A stretch of 64,000 nucleotides of DNA from Flavobacterium circumlabens (GTDB lineage: Bacteria; Bacteroidota; Bacteroidia; Flavobacteriales; Flavobacteriaceae): positions 434,001 to 498,000 of the forward strand of contig NZ_SLWA01000003.1 in the NCBI RefSeq assembly GCF_004345565.1, in the 5' to 3' direction. A program made the position numbers and the translations under genes. Positions 51,296 through 62,222 of the stretch are shown here, one piece after another. Each line of letters starts with the position of its first letter. Position 1 is the stretch's first letter. The notes beneath the pieces were generated by a model. The model was not told where the DNA came from and did not search any database. It was given only the letters and a program-made list of their open reading frames with translations.

Positions 51296-54200
51296 ATGAA
51301 ACAAATTGTGTTAATCTTTATGATTTTCTTTACTGCGCAAGTCATGCTTGCCCAAGTAAAAACAATCAAAGGTTTAGTAAGCGATCAAAACGGATTGCCA
51401 TTGCCGGGAGTAACTGTTCTTATCCAGGGAACAGCGAAAGCGAGCCAATCTGATTATGATGGAGTGTATGTAATTCAGGCATCAAAAAACGATGTTTTGT
51501 TATTTTCATACATTGGGTTCAAAACTCAGGCAGTAACGGTAACTGATGCAACTCAGTTGAACGTTTCTCTTGTAGACGATGCTCAGAATCTTAATGAAGT
51601 TGTTGTAACGGCATTAGGGATTAAAAGACAAAAGAAAGAACTGGGATATGCGGTTCAGGATGTAAAAGGAGACCAGTTAAGTAAAGTTATTACGACCAAC
51701 GTAGCCACTGCACTTTCCGGAAGAGTTGCCGGTGTTGATGTTTCTATCCCTGCAACGGGTGTAGGCGGAAGTACAAGGGTTATTATCAGGGGTATTTCAA
51801 GTATAGGCGAAAATAATCAGCCGCTTTATATTGTAGACGGAGTTCCTATTGATAATACCGGTTTGTCTAATGATAGTGCAGCTACCAGTAAATGGTTTGA
51901 CGGAAGAGACAGCGGAGACGGAATTTCGAGTATCAATCCAAATAATATCGAAAGTTTAACCGTATTAAAAGGAGCGGCTGCGGCAGCATTATACGGTTCA
52001 AGAGCGTTAAACGGTGTTATTTTAATTACAACCAAAAAAGGAAGTAAAGGTAAATTACAGGTAGAATTAACAAGCGGTGTAAGCTTTGACAGGGTAAATG
52101 CGAAATACAATGATTACCAAAGTGAATATGGTACAGGTTCTAACGGAATTTTGCCGGACCCTACAAAAGCACCTTCTGAAATATACGGATATACAACAAA
52201 TGCCTGGGGGCCTAAGTTCTCACAATCAGTAGGACAACAAGTTAAGATATTTGACGGTTCTATGAGACCTTATGCTAAAGTGGATAATAATATTCAGGAT
52301 TTCTTCAGAACCGGATTCACAACAACAAACGGAATAGCTTTATCCGGCGGAAGTGAAAATGCATTTGTTCGTTTTGGCTATAATAATCTTAAAAATGAAG
52401 ATGTAATTCCGGGCTCCGGATTAGAAAGAAACGATGCCAGTTTAAATGCAACGATAAAATCAGAAAAATTTACTTTGGATGCCAACGTAAATTATATGGT
52501 TGAAAACACCAACAACAGACCAGGTTTAGGAGATTCACCTAATAACGTCGGCTATTCTTTAAGTGGTTTAGCGCCGAATATTGATCAGGCGTGGCTTAAA
52601 AATTATCAGAATCCGGCAGACGGATCCATGTACCAATGGAATAATAATGTGTATTTACTAAACCCTTATTTCGTTGTAAATGAAAACCATAACTCCTCTA
52701 CTAAAAACCGTTTTATGGGTAATGTTACAGGAACTTACCAGCTTAAAAAATGGATGGGATTAACTTTCAGAACCGGTTTAGATACTTATGTTTTCGGTGC
52801 TAAAGATTTTATGGCAGCCGGAAGCACATGGCCGGGAAGAGATAACGGTTATATGGGATTGGATAATATTACGGTTTCTGAAATGAATACGGATATCATC
52901 GCGACTTTTAGTGAAATTAAATTAGCATCTGACCTGACTTTCTCCGGAATTTTAGGAACCAGCAGAAGAGATTTCAGAAGACAGCAGAATTCCAGATTCG
53001 GTACAAACATCATCGAGCCGGGAACAGAATACATCAGTAATTTTTCGAATCAGACCGAAAATGCACCATTGGAAACTAGGACAAGAACAAATTCAGTTTA
53101 CGGTTCTGCAAAATTTGATTATAAAGGATATTTATATGCGGAGTTCACCGGAAGAAATGACTGGTTCAGCGTAATCAATAAAGATGCCTTTTATCCGGCA
53201 GCTTCGTTAGGTTTTATATTCTCTGATGCATTCGGTATTCAGAGTGATACTTTCTCTTATGGTAAATTCAGAGCCTCATGGGCAGAAGTTTCGAATGCAC
53301 CGGGAGCATATAAAAATGCTTTAAACTATACGACCTATTCTTCTTACAGTGGTGGTAGTGTCGTGAATATTAAAAATACTTCGGCGCCAAATCCTGATTT
53401 AACGTATCAGTCTAAAACCGGAGTTGAATTTGGAGTGGAAACTTCCTTCTTTAAAAACAGATTAAAAGCTGATATTACCGTATATCGCGAAGATACTTCA
53501 GATCAGACTATTGATTTACCATCATCTGCGACTTCCGGATACGAATATATTTCTGTAAATGCAGGTGAATTACGTAACGAAGGTATTGAGGTATTTTTGT
53601 CCGGTACGCCAATCAAAACAAAGAATTTTGAATGGGGAATTGACTTAAACTTTTCTAAGAATAAAAACTCAATTCTTTCTTTACACCCGGATATCGATAC
53701 CTATACTATTTCTGAAGCCCGTTGGGCCGGTGCTGCAATCGTAGCGCAGGTGGGTGGACAATACGGAACCATTATCGGAAAAGATTTTCTAAAAAGTCCG
53801 TCGGGAGAAAAGATTGTCGGAGCAAACGGGATGCCGATGTTCACAGATAGTAAAGTTGCTTTAGGAAAAGGGCTTCCGGATTGGGCAGCAGGTTTAACGA
53901 ATCGTTTTTCTTATAAAGGAATTACGCTTCAGTTTTTAATTGACATGAAATTTGGTATGGATGTATATTCTATGACTAATTCACTTGCCGCTCAAAAAGG
54001 ACTTTTAGATGTTACGACAGAAGGAAGGGATGCTTATAATGCAGCAAGAGCAGAAGCAGTTGCAAACGATCCTAACTTTAGTCAGTCAACATGGATTCCT
54101 ACTGCAGGATATGTAGTTGATGGTGTTGTAAATACAGGAACTGCCGATAATCCGAATTATGTAAAAAACACCACTCCTGTAAATCCTCAGGATTATTGGA

Positions 54201-54484
54201 CTACGGTTTTTAATAATACACCGGCACCTTTTATTTATGATGCTTCTTATGTGAAATTAAGAGAGGTGAGTTTAGGGTATACGATACCAAAAAGCGTTTT
54301 CAACGGAGCAAAAATCAACAGTATCTACTTTTCCGTATTCGCAAGAAATTTATTGACTTTTAATAAAGATTTGCCAAACGTTGATCCGGAGTCTATGTAT
54401 ACTTCAGGAAACGGACAAGGTTTTGAGTATGGTTCGTTACCATTTAGAAGATCATATGGGTTTAATCTTAAAGTTACATTCTAA
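51296..54484 (+). CDS. SusC/RagA-family TonB-dependent outer-membrane transporter (first)
   Basis: 1062 residues from ATG 51296; a Met at 51287 also exists, but the paralogue at 57472 starts with the equivalent MKKIF. Signal peptide to AQ (20), a carboxypeptidase-like regulatory domain (VKTIKGLVSDQNGLPLPGVT in two pieces), the plug region (LNEVVVTALGIKRQKKELGY, VIIRGISS, LYIVDGVPID) and the 22-strand barrel ending FNLKVTF. With SusD it forms the outer-membrane importer of large glycans. The locus content (GH18, nagB) indicates chito-oligosaccharides. Transcribed with the susD gene 11 bp downstream. Confidence 0.9.
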   Translation: MKQIVLIFMIFFTAQVMLAQVKTIKGLVSDQNGLPLPGVTVLIQGTAKASQSDYDGVYVIQASKNDVLLFSYIGFKTQAVTVTDATQLNVSLVDDAQNLNEVVVTALGIKRQKKELGYAVQDVKGDQLSKVITTNVATALSGRVAGVDVSIPATGVGGSTRVIIRGISSIGENNQPLYIVDGVPIDNTGLSNDSAATSKWFDGRDSGDGISSINPNNIESLTVLKGAAAAALYGSRALNGVILITTKKGSKGKLQVELTSGVSFDRVNAKYNDYQSEYGTGSNGILPDPTKAPSEIYGYTTNAWGPKFSQSVGQQVKIFDGSMRPYAKVDNNIQDFFRTGFTTTNGIALSGGSENAFVRFGYNNLKNEDVIPGSGLERNDASLNATIKSEKFTLDANVNYMVENTNNRPGLGDSPNNVGYSLSGLAPNIDQAWLKNYQNPADGSMYQWNNNVYLLNPYFVVNENHNSSTKNRFMGNVTGTYQLKKWMGLTFRTGLDTYVFGAKDFMAAGSTWPGRDNGYMGLDNITVSEMNTDIIATFSEIKLASDLTFSGILGTSRRDFRRQQNSRFGTNIIEPGTEYISNFSNQTENAPLETRTRTNSVYGSAKFDYKGYLYAEFTGRNDWFSVINKDAFYPAASLGFIFSDAFGIQSDTFSYGKFRASWAEVSNAPGAYKNALNYTTYSSYSGGSVVNIKNTSAPNPDLTYQSKTGVEFGVETSFFKNRLKADITVYREDTSDQTIDLPSSATSGYEYISVNAGELRNEGIEVFLSGTPIKTKNFEWGIDLNFSKNKNSILSLHPDIDTYTISEARWAGAAIVAQVGGQYGTIIGKDFLKSPSGEKIVGANGMPMFTDSKVALGKGLPDWAAGLTNRFSYKGITLQFLIDMKFGMDVYSMTNSLAAQKGLLDVTTEGRDAYNAARAEAVANDPNFSQSTWIPTAGYVVDGVVNTGTADNPNYVKNTTPVNPQDYWTTVFNNTPAPFIYDASYVKLREVSLGYTIPKSVFNGAKINSIYFSVFARNLLTFNKDLPNVDPESMYTSGNGQGFEYGSLPFRRSYGFNLKVTF

Positions 54485-54495
54485 AAAAAGAAATT

Positions 54496-56013
54496 ATGAA
54501 ATTTAAACAAATAATAATAGCTGTACTCTCCGTATTTACGATGGTTGGCTGTACTGAAAACTTTGACGAACTGGAGAAAGATCCGGTTGCGTTATCAGCA
54601 AATCCTGCTGGTCAGCTTAGATTTACTCAATTGTGTATGTCTGGCGATGGATATTACCAATGGAGAGCAAACCTAATCTATTCCGGAGGTTTTGTACAAC
54701 ACTACGCCGGTGCATGGAATGTAACAGAATTCGGAAGTAAATTCAAGAAAAACGATGACTATGCAACAGCATTATGGAGAAATGGTTATTCGAATGAAAT
54801 GAAGAGTATTGTCGATGTTCTGGAAAAAACCAATGGAGATCCCGCAGCTGTAAATATGAATGCTGTTGCCAAAATTATGAAAGTAATGGTTGCACAACGC
54901 CTGACCGATATTTATGGTGATGTTCCCTATTCAGAAGCGGGTCTAGGATTTTCTAAAGGAATAGTGACTCCTAAATACGACAAGCAACAAGATATTTACA
55001 ATGCCTTTTTTAAAGAACTTGGAGAAGCTTTTACGCAGCTGAATGCTAACGGTGGCGATGTAAAAGGCGATTTGTTTTATAATGGAGATATTACAAAATG
55101 GAAAAAATTAGCCAACACCATGCGTTTGCGTCTGGCAATGAGAATATCGGAAGTAAGCCCTGTTGAAGCTGAAAAACAGGCAAAAGCTGCTTTTCAGAAT
55201 GGTGTTTTCGAAAGCAATGCTGATAACTGCGTGATGCATCATTTAGATTTTCCTTTCAATGATACACCCGGCGCACTTGATTTTAGAGGTAACGGGTTGT
55301 CTTATGCTTTTATCGGAAACGAAAATGGGGATCACTTTAGTTCTTTGATGATTGATTTCTTAAGAACTAATGGAGACCCGAGATTACCTATGCTTGCTAC
55401 TCCAAAAACAGGAAGTGCAAATTGGGGACCTCCTGCACCAGGGGAAGAGTTATATGTGGGTAATATTCCGGGAGTTTTTCAATGGGAGATGCCGGGTGGT
55501 TCTAATGCTATTTCAGGTATTCAGCCTTACCTAAAACTTAAAACGACTCCTTTCTTACATGTGAGTTATTCAGAGTCACAACTACTATTGGCAGAAGCTG
55601 CTTTTAGAGGATGGATCACGGGTGCAGCAGCAGATTATTATAAAAAAGGTGTTGAAGGAGGGATCAAACAGTTAGAAGTTTATGGTGCTCCGGCAGCAAG
55701 TCAGGCTGCTATAAATACATATTTATCGGCTAAACCTTTGGCAGCAGGAACTGAGAAAGAGCAAATTGCTACACAGCTTTGGGTTACTTATTTGTTTAAT
55801 AGTATTGAAGCCTACTCCAACTGGAGAAGAACAGGATACCCGCATTTATTAGCGATAACAAATCCGGATTCAGAAACGCAGGGCGTAACACCTACACGTT
55901 TGTATTATCCGAATGATGAGATGCAGAAAAATTCAAAAAATTATTTAGAAGCCCTTTCAAGAATGGGGGGTACAAATGATTGGTTAAATAAAGTCTGGTG
56001 GGATGTTAACTAA
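54496..56013 (+). CDS. SusD/RagB-family nutrient-binding outer-membrane lipoprotein (first)
   Basis: 505 residues. Lipoprotein signal with lipobox MVGC (Cys19). The SusD-like_2 fold is suggested by tetratricopeptide-like helices: RLTDIYGDVPYSEAG, KKLANTMRLRLAMRISE, SYSESQLLLAEAAFRG and SYNWRRTGYP-type end, here AYSNWRRTGYP. It binds glycans at the cell surface and closes the SusC pore. Partner of the gene 11 bp upstream. Confidence 0.88.
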   Translation: MKFKQIIIAVLSVFTMVGCTENFDELEKDPVALSANPAGQLRFTQLCMSGDGYYQWRANLIYSGGFVQHYAGAWNVTEFGSKFKKNDDYATALWRNGYSNEMKSIVDVLEKTNGDPAAVNMNAVAKIMKVMVAQRLTDIYGDVPYSEAGLGFSKGIVTPKYDKQQDIYNAFFKELGEAFTQLNANGGDVKGDLFYNGDITKWKKLANTMRLRLAMRISEVSPVEAEKQAKAAFQNGVFESNADNCVMHHLDFPFNDTPGALDFRGNGLSYAFIGNENGDHFSSLMIDFLRTNGDPRLPMLATPKTGSANWGPPAPGEELYVGNIPGVFQWEMPGGSNAISGIQPYLKLKTTPFLHVSYSESQLLLAEAAFRGWITGAAADYYKKGVEGGIKQLEVYGAPAASQAAINTYLSAKPLAAGTEKEQIATQLWVTYLFNSIEAYSNWRRTGYPHLLAITNPDSETQGVTPTRLYYPNDEMQKNSKNYLEALSRMGGTNDWLNKVWWDVN

Positions 56014-56109
56014 AAACTCCTAAAAAAGACCAAGAATAAAGTTATGCCTGATAAGGTATTATTTCAATCTAATTAAAATTAAAAACAACAAGTTTAAAAT
56101 TTCAAAATT

Positions 56110-57135
56110 ATGATAAAAAATAAAGCCTTATTAGGCATCCTTTTTTTTATAAGTTCACTTATTTCAGTTTACAGTTGTACCACTCAGAAAGAATCAGATC
56201 GGGAGGAAACCAAAACAAAAACGGCCAGGGTGGTGGGCTATTTATCTTCGGATAATATCAATAAAATGACTTCAATACAGTTTTGTAAACTGACACATCT
56301 TAATGTTGCTTTTGCCAATCCCAATAAAGACGGGAGTCTGAATTTTAGCGGAGATATCGATGCTCTTATAAAATATGCCAAATCGGTTAATCCTAACATT
56401 GTAATCAGTATTTCGCTCGCAGGCGGAGTACTATCGGAAGAACAGGCAGCAAACTGGTCTTTCCTGATTGATAAATCTGAAAACAGACCTGTTTTAATTC
56501 AAAGTATATTAAATTTTGTTGAACTACATCAGCTGGACGGAGTCGATGTAGATCTCGAATGGGATGCCGTAACCAGCGGCTACAGCGGATTCGTTATAGA
56601 ATTAAGAAAAAGCCTTACGGAGCGTAAAAAACTCTTAACAGCCGCATTACCCAATAATTCCCGTTTCGAAAATATAAATTCAGCAGCCTTAAATGCATTC
56701 GATTTTATCAATATAATGTCTTATGACAGTACAGGACCCTGGACACCCAATAATCCCGGTCAGCACAGCTCGATGAGTAATGCCAGGGATGGAATTGATT
56801 ATTGGCATAAACTTCAAAATGTATCCAGTGATAAAATAACCCTCGGAGTACCTTTTTATGGTTATAATTTTACCTATGCAGCTGTTACCAGCTCCACTTA
56901 CGGTCAAATTGTAGAGGTCGGGCCCCAATTTGCCGATCAGGATGAATTAGGGAAAATTTATTATAACGGAAGACCTACTATTTCTCAAAAGGTGGAATAT
57001 GCTTCTCAAAATACAGGAGGGATTATGATTTGGGAACTGGCACAGGATTCTTTTGGCGAATATTCTTTATTAGATGTCATACATAAAAAATATACAAGCT
57101 TAAAATTTAAAACTACCGGATTGTGTGGGAATTAA
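56110..57135 (+). CDS. GH18 chitinase, surface lipoprotein
   Basis: 341 residues. Lipobox VYSC (Cys23). The GH18 signature LDGVDVDLEWD (142-152) has the DxxDxDxE line with catalytic acid Glu150; SISLAGG is the earlier substrate strand and MSYD (203-206) holds the conserved Tyr-Asp pair. WELAQDS near the end supplies the substrate-stacking Trp. There is no carbohydrate-binding module, and the small size suggests an endo-acting enzyme working next to SusD on the surface. Located between the two susC/susD pairs, as in the described F. johnsoniae chitin locus (chiB position, from memory). Confidence 0.88.
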   Translation: MIKNKALLGILFFISSLISVYSCTTQKESDREETKTKTARVVGYLSSDNINKMTSIQFCKLTHLNVAFANPNKDGSLNFSGDIDALIKYAKSVNPNIVISISLAGGVLSEEQAANWSFLIDKSENRPVLIQSILNFVELHQLDGVDVDLEWDAVTSGYSGFVIELRKSLTERKKLLTAALPNNSRFENINSAALNAFDFINIMSYDSTGPWTPNNPGQHSSMSNARDGIDYWHKLQNVSSDKITLGVPFYGYNFTYAAVTSSTYGQIVEVGPQFADQDELGKIYYNGRPTISQKVEYASQNTGGIMIWELAQDSFGEYSLLDVIHKKYTSLKFKTTGLCGN

Positions 57136-57341
57136 AATTTTAAGGAGAATATACCCTGAAAAACAGTTGTTCTGCTCTTATTGTATCAAGCATTTATTTT
57201 ATTAAAAAAAGGTTAATTTTTTTTCTAAACACCACAGTTTAAAAGACTTATTTCTGAATTGATACATTATAAAGAAATAGTTAATTTGATGTACATAATA
57301 GTTGTAAATACAATTAAATGACAGAATTTAATAAGGAGAAA

Positions 57342-57409
57342 ACGTTTTCGCAAAACGTATTATTGATTGTTTTATGTCGTTGGTTTAAAAAATATAACCG
57401 TTTGTATAA
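57342..57409 (+). promoter_or_regulatory. Control cassette B upstream of the second susC
   Basis: Inside the 336-bp gap 57136-57471. A perfect inverted repeat ACGTTTT-CGC-AAAACGT (57342-57358) overlaps the palindrome GAAAACGTTTTC (57338-57349). Direct repeats TCGTTGGTTTAA (from 57377) and CCGTTTGTATAA (from 57398) are 21 bp apart. Spacing from the inverted repeat to the first repeat equals cassette A (36 bp). Downstream both genes share TTTTAACAATA. No terminator is visible after the chitinase gene. Confidence 0.6.
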
Positions 57410-57471
57410 TTTATTTTTTTTAACAATACGTTAAGAATAAATTTACGCCATAACTAACAAAATAAATAAAC

Positions 57472-60400
57472 ATGAAAAAAATTTTCTTAATCTTTATGAT
57501 TGTTTTTACAGCGCAGGTTTCGCTTGCTCAGGTGAAAAATGTCAAAGGTATGATCACAGATTCTGATGGGATGCCGTTACCAGGGGCATCTGTTGCTGTG
57601 CAGGGAGGTCAAAAAGGTGCCACAACCGATTTTGACGGTTTGTACTCAATTGAAGCACAAAAAGGACAAACATTGGTTTTTACTTATGTAGGTCTTGAAA
57701 CACAATCAATAATTGTAGGTGATGCCGCTACAGTTAATGTTAAATTAGTTCCGGCAGCATCAAATGCACTTAATGAGGTTGTTGTAACTTCTTTAGGTAT
57801 CAAGAAAACCAGAAAATCTTTAACATATGCTGCTCAGGAGCTAAAAGGTGAAGAATTAACTCGTGTAAAAGATGCGAATTTAATTAATACAATAGCAGGT
57901 AAAATTGCTGGTGTTGCCGTAACAAAAAGTTCTGGTGGTACGGGTGGATCTACAAAAGTAGTTATTCGTGGTAATTCATCTTTGGCTAATAGCCAGCCAT
58001 TATATGTTATAGATGGTATTCCAATGTTGAACTCAGGTTCAGGACAGCCAAATGATACTTTTGGTAGTTTATCCGGAGGTAACCGTGATGGTGGGGATGT
58101 TGTTTCCTTAATTAACCCAGATGATTATGAAGGAATGACAGTTCTTAAAGGTGCTGCAGCTTCTGTATTATATGGTAGCCAGGGTGCTAACGGTGTTATT
58201 TTGCTTTCTTCTAAAAAAGCTAAAGCAGGTAAATCTAATATTTCAGCATCATCAGTAACTACTTTTGAAACAGCAGCGTACCTGCCAAAATTTCAAACAG
58301 ATTATATTGCTGATGCAGGAGCTGATGAAAGTTGGGGAGCGAAACAAAAAACCAAAGATCATGTTAAAGATTTCTTTAATACAGGCACAACGCAAATTAC
58401 ATCTCTTGGCTATTCAGCCGGATCTGAAAATTCATCTACTTCGCTTACATATGCTAATACTTCAGGCACTGGAATTATGCCGGGTAATAGTATTAAGAAA
58501 AATAACTTTGGTATGCGTCAGACGGCTAAGTTTTTTGACAATAAATTAAGTGTAGCTGCAACTGCAAATTATACAAGTCAAAATATTGTTAATAAACCGG
58601 TAAATGGTCTTTATTTTAATCCTTTAACAGGTGTTTATTTGATGCCAAGAGGAAATGACTTTAATTATTACAAAGATAACTATGAGGTTTTTGATTCTTC
58701 AAGGAACTTAATGGCTCAAAACTGGATGACGAACAGAGATATTATGCAAAATCCATATTGGGCAATTAACAGAAATAAATCTGAAGATAAAAATGATTAT
58801 TTTACTGGTGCTTTAGCAGTAACTTATAAAGCTAATAATTGGTTAAGTATTGCTTCAAGATATAGCTACAACAGAGTTGAAAGCAATTTTGATAAAAAAA
58901 TATATGCTACAACACAAGGTACCCTATCTCACGAAAATGGTAGATACATAAATGAAAATACCTTAAGTACACAGCGTTATGGAGATTTAATAGCTACAAT
59001 CACTACCAATATCAGTAATGATTTTACTTTTAATGCTAACATTGGTACCAGTATAACTAATACATTAAGTAATCAAAAGACAATTCTGGATTCAGGAATT
59101 GGTACTGGTCTACAATATGCAAACTGGTTTACATTGCATAACTTCAATTCTAATTCAGGTAATTATCAAACTGTAGATTCTCAAAAAGAAGTACAATCTG
59201 TATTTGCCGCTACTACATTTGGATATAAAGATATGCTGTTTTTAGATCTTGCTGCCAGAAATGATTGGTCTTCTACATTGGTTAATACTGATAAATCAGG
59301 ATATTTTTATCCATCTGTGGGTTTAACAGCTCTTATCAGTGAAATGACAACATTGCCAGAGTGGATTAACTTCGGTAAAGTAAGAGCAACTTATGCTCAG
59401 GTTGGTAATGATATTTATCCTTTTATAACTTCTCCTACATATTACTACAGACCGGGATTTGAAGATCCAAAACCATTTGTTGGACCAAAACCGGGAGAAA
59501 CACTAAAACCAGAATTAAAAAGTGAAATTGAATTCGGTACAGAGTGGAGAATGTTTAATAACAGATTAGGTTTTGAAGTGTCTTATTATAGCTCTGAAAC
59601 TAAAAACCAATACATACAGGTAAAAGCGCTTGATGGAAATGTAAATGGATATGCCTTCTATGGTATTAATGCAGGAAGTATTGAGAATAAAGGTTTTGAA
59701 CTTGTTTTAAATGCAGGTATTATTAGAGGAGATAAATTTTCCTGGGATTCGGCAATTAACTTCTCACAAAATAAAAACAAAGTGAAAGAAATTCCAGAAG
59801 AATTGGGAGGAAGAATCAACCTTACTGATCCTGGTGTAAACAGTTATCAATATGCTGTTATTGAAGGAAGACCATTTGGAGTAATTGAAGGTAAAAATAT
59901 ATTGAGAGATGACCAGGGTAGAATTTTATTAGATGCCGCTGGTAAAATTCAAAAAACAGGTTTTCAGGAAATTGGAAATGCTAATCCTGATTTTATGTTA
60001 GGTTTCTCAAACTCATTCAAAATAGGATCTTTCTTTGCAAATGTATTAATTGACGGGCGTTTTGGCGGAGATGTAATGAGTATGACAGAATCTCAAAATG
60101 ATTTTTTCGGAGTTTCTAAAGCAACAGGAGATGCAAGAAATGCAGGTGGCGTTAAAGTAAATGCTGTTATGCCTGACGGTACTGCTGTAACAACAATAGA
60201 CGCTAAATCATATTATTTTACTCAAGGTGTAGCGGGTAGAGAAGGTGCAACGGGAGAATACATGTATGACGCAACAAATGTAAGTGTAAGAGAGATTTCT
60301 GTAGGTTATAATTTTAGTCCGAAAAATTTACCTTTTATACAAACAGCTTCAATTTCGTTAATCGCTAGAAATTTATTCTTTATTTATAAAGATGCTCCAT

Positions 60401-60507
60401 TTGATCCGAATATTGCATTAAGTACAGGTCAGGGTCTACAAGGGGTAGATATTTATGGTTTACCATCTACTAGAAGTATTGGTCTTAATTTAAATGTAAC
60501 TTTCTAA
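57472..60507 (+). CDS. SusC/RagA-family TonB-dependent outer-membrane transporter (second)
   Basis: 1011 residues. Signal peptide to AQ (20), regulatory domain ([20 protein letters not shown]), plug ([36 protein letters not shown]), then the barrel ending LNLNVTF. It resembles the first SusC in layout but differs throughout the barrel, so the two may prefer different chito-oligosaccharide lengths. Own promoter region with cassette B, and the cognate susD is 10 bp downstream. Confidence 0.9.
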   Translation: MKKIFLIFMIVFTAQVSLAQVKNVKGMITDSDGMPLPGASVAVQGGQKGATTDFDGLYSIEAQKGQTLVFTYVGLETQSIIVGDAATVNVKLVPAASNALNEVVVTSLGIKKTRKSLTYAAQELKGEELTRVKDANLINTIAGKIAGVAVTKSSGGTGGSTKVVIRGNSSLANSQPLYVIDGIPMLNSGSGQPNDTFGSLSGGNRDGGDVVSLINPDDYEGMTVLKGAAASVLYGSQGANGVILLSSKKAKAGKSNISASSVTTFETAAYLPKFQTDYIADAGADESWGAKQKTKDHVKDFFNTGTTQITSLGYSAGSENSSTSLTYANTSGTGIMPGNSIKKNNFGMRQTAKFFDNKLSVAATANYTSQNIVNKPVNGLYFNPLTGVYLMPRGNDFNYYKDNYEVFDSSRNLMAQNWMTNRDIMQNPYWAINRNKSEDKNDYFTGALAVTYKANNWLSIASRYSYNRVESNFDKKIYATTQGTLSHENGRYINENTLSTQRYGDLIATITTNISNDFTFNANIGTSITNTLSNQKTILDSGIGTGLQYANWFTLHNFNSNSGNYQTVDSQKEVQSVFAATTFGYKDMLFLDLAARNDWSSTLVNTDKSGYFYPSVGLTALISEMTTLPEWINFGKVRATYAQVGNDIYPFITSPTYYYRPGFEDPKPFVGPKPGETLKPELKSEIEFGTEWRMFNNRLGFEVSYYSSETKNQYIQVKALDGNVNGYAFYGINAGSIENKGFELVLNAGIIRGDKFSWDSAINFSQNKNKVKEIPEELGGRINLTDPGVNSYQYAVIEGRPFGVIEGKNILRDDQGRILLDAAGKIQKTGFQEIGNANPDFMLGFSNSFKIGSFFANVLIDGRFGGDVMSMTESQNDFFGVSKATGDARNAGGVKVNAVMPDGTAVTTIDAKSYYFTQGVAGREGATGEYMYDATNVSVREISVGYNFSPKNLPFIQTASISLIARNLFFIYKDAPFDPNIALSTGQGLQGVDIYGLPSTRSIGLNLNVTF

Positions 60508-60517
60508 AATTAAAAAC

Positions 60518-62107
60518 ATGAAACTAAATAATATAACAAAAGTAGCTGTCTGCATGTCATTACTTGCAACAGTAGGTTGTACAGATAATTTTGAAGACAT
60601 TAATACTAATAATAACGGTATTACACCTGAATTATTTCAACAGGATTTTAATCACATCAAAGGAGGTTTCGCTCCAATATTTAATAATATTCAAACAATA
60701 ACAAGTCAATTAGAGTGGCAATATCAGTTACAGCAAGGTTTAAATAGTGATATTTGGTCTGGATACATGGCTACACCTACTGCTTTTGGAGGGTCAAACA
60801 ATACAACTTATAATTTAAATGATAACTGGAATGGTTTTATTTGGAGTATAGCCTATTCAAATGTTATGTATAATGCATACAATATTGAACAGTTATCAAA
60901 AGGCAAATATGATCAGTTTTATGCGCTGGCTTTGATATTGAAAGTTGAAGGGATGCACAGAATAACGGATACTTTCGGACCTATTATATATTCAAAGTAT
61001 GGAACTACAGATGCCACAATTGAATATGATTCTCAACAAGAGGTTTATAACAAGATGTTTACTGAATTAGATATTGCAGTTGCTGAATTGACAAAAAGAG
61101 TTGATTCTGGTGATGATGGTACAGCATCTTTTGGTAAAACAGATTTATCAGGTTATGGTGGTAAATTTGAACAATGGATTAAGTTTGCTAATACATTACG
61201 TTTAAGATTAGCAATGCGCGTTGTAAAAGTAGATCCGGCATTGGCTAAAATTCAGGCTGAAAAAGCGGTTGCTCAAAAATTTGGAGTAATGAAAACAAAT
61301 GCTGATTTATTTCAAATTAAATCTCCTGTAAATACAAATCCTATTGCCACCATTAGTGGTTCTTGGTTAGATATTCGTATGGGAGCCGATATGGAATCTA
61401 TTTTAGGAGGTTATAACGATCCAAGAATTGGAACTTATTTTGATACATCAACTCAATTTCCAGGTCAATATAAAGGTGTTCGTACAGGAATTGAAATTAC
61501 AGCTAAAGGAGATCATCAGGATTTTTCAGGTATCGGAGCAGTTGTCAAATCTAAAAATATTGTTTTGATGACAACCGCAGAAGCTTATTTTTTAAGAGCG
61601 GAAGGAGCATTACGAGGATGGAATATGGATGGAGATGCTAAATCATTGTATGAATTAGGAATTACAACTTCATTTGATCAAAGAGGAGCTTCGGGAGCAG
61701 CTGCATACATTACAGACAATGTAAAATTGCCAAAAGCATATGTTGATCCAAATTTCCCTGTAAATAATTCTGCTGCAGTAAATAATATTACCATTGCCTG
61801 GGATGCAGCTGCAACTAATGAAATTAAATTGCAAAAAATCATTACTCAAAAATGGATAGCCGGTTTTCCAGAAGGACAAGAAGCCTGGTCTGATTACAGA
61901 AGAACTGGATATCCTAAATTATTCCCAGTACTTAAAAACACAAGTGGGGGTAAAATTACTACTGAATTTGGTGTAAGAAGAATCAATTTTGTGCAATCTG
62001 AGATATCTCTTAATAAAGGAGGAGTAGATTCAGGTATTGCTAAACTTAACGGTCCCGATACAGGAGGAACAAGACTTTGGTGGGATACTACAGCTCCAAA
62101 TTTCTAA
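60518..62107 (+). CDS. SusD/RagB-family nutrient-binding outer-membrane lipoprotein (second)
   Basis: 529 residues. Lipobox TVGC (Cys21). SusD-like_2 features: MHRITDTFGPIIYSKYG, KFANTLRLRLAMRVV, TTAEAYFLRAEGALRG, and near the end GQEAWSDYRRTGYPKLFP. Paired with the second SusC. About 115 bp and a hairpin separate it from nagB, which is likely on the same transcript. Confidence 0.88.
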   Translation: MKLNNITKVAVCMSLLATVGCTDNFEDINTNNNGITPELFQQDFNHIKGGFAPIFNNIQTITSQLEWQYQLQQGLNSDIWSGYMATPTAFGGSNNTTYNLNDNWNGFIWSIAYSNVMYNAYNIEQLSKGKYDQFYALALILKVEGMHRITDTFGPIIYSKYGTTDATIEYDSQQEVYNKMFTELDIAVAELTKRVDSGDDGTASFGKTDLSGYGGKFEQWIKFANTLRLRLAMRVVKVDPALAKIQAEKAVAQKFGVMKTNADLFQIKSPVNTNPIATISGSWLDIRMGADMESILGGYNDPRIGTYFDTSTQFPGQYKGVRTGIEITAKGDHQDFSGIGAVVKSKNIVLMTTAEAYFLRAEGALRGWNMDGDAKSLYELGITTSFDQRGASGAAAYITDNVKLPKAYVDPNFPVNNSAAVNNITIAWDAAATNEIKLQKIITQKWIAGFPEGQEAWSDYRRTGYPKLFPVLKNTSGGKITTEFGVRRINFVQSEISLNKGGVDSGIAKLNGPDTGGTRLWWDTTAPNF

Positions 62108-62147
62108 AAAATAATATCAAAAGTTAAAGAATATAAGTTTGGTTGGA

Positions 62148-62183
62148 AAATGGTATAAGTGATGAGAGTTACTTATACCATTT
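62148..62183 (+). promoter_or_regulatory. Intercistronic hairpin between susD and nagB
   Basis: Perfect 13-bp arms AAATGGTATAAGT and ACTTATACCATTT with a 10-nt loop. No T-run follows, so it is more likely to set mRNA stability or partial attenuation than to terminate fully. It would tune nagB relative to the very abundant SusC/D mRNA. Confidence 0.5.
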
Positions 62184-62222
62184 CATAAACCAAAATGGGT
62201 AAATACTATAAAAAGAAAAGAA

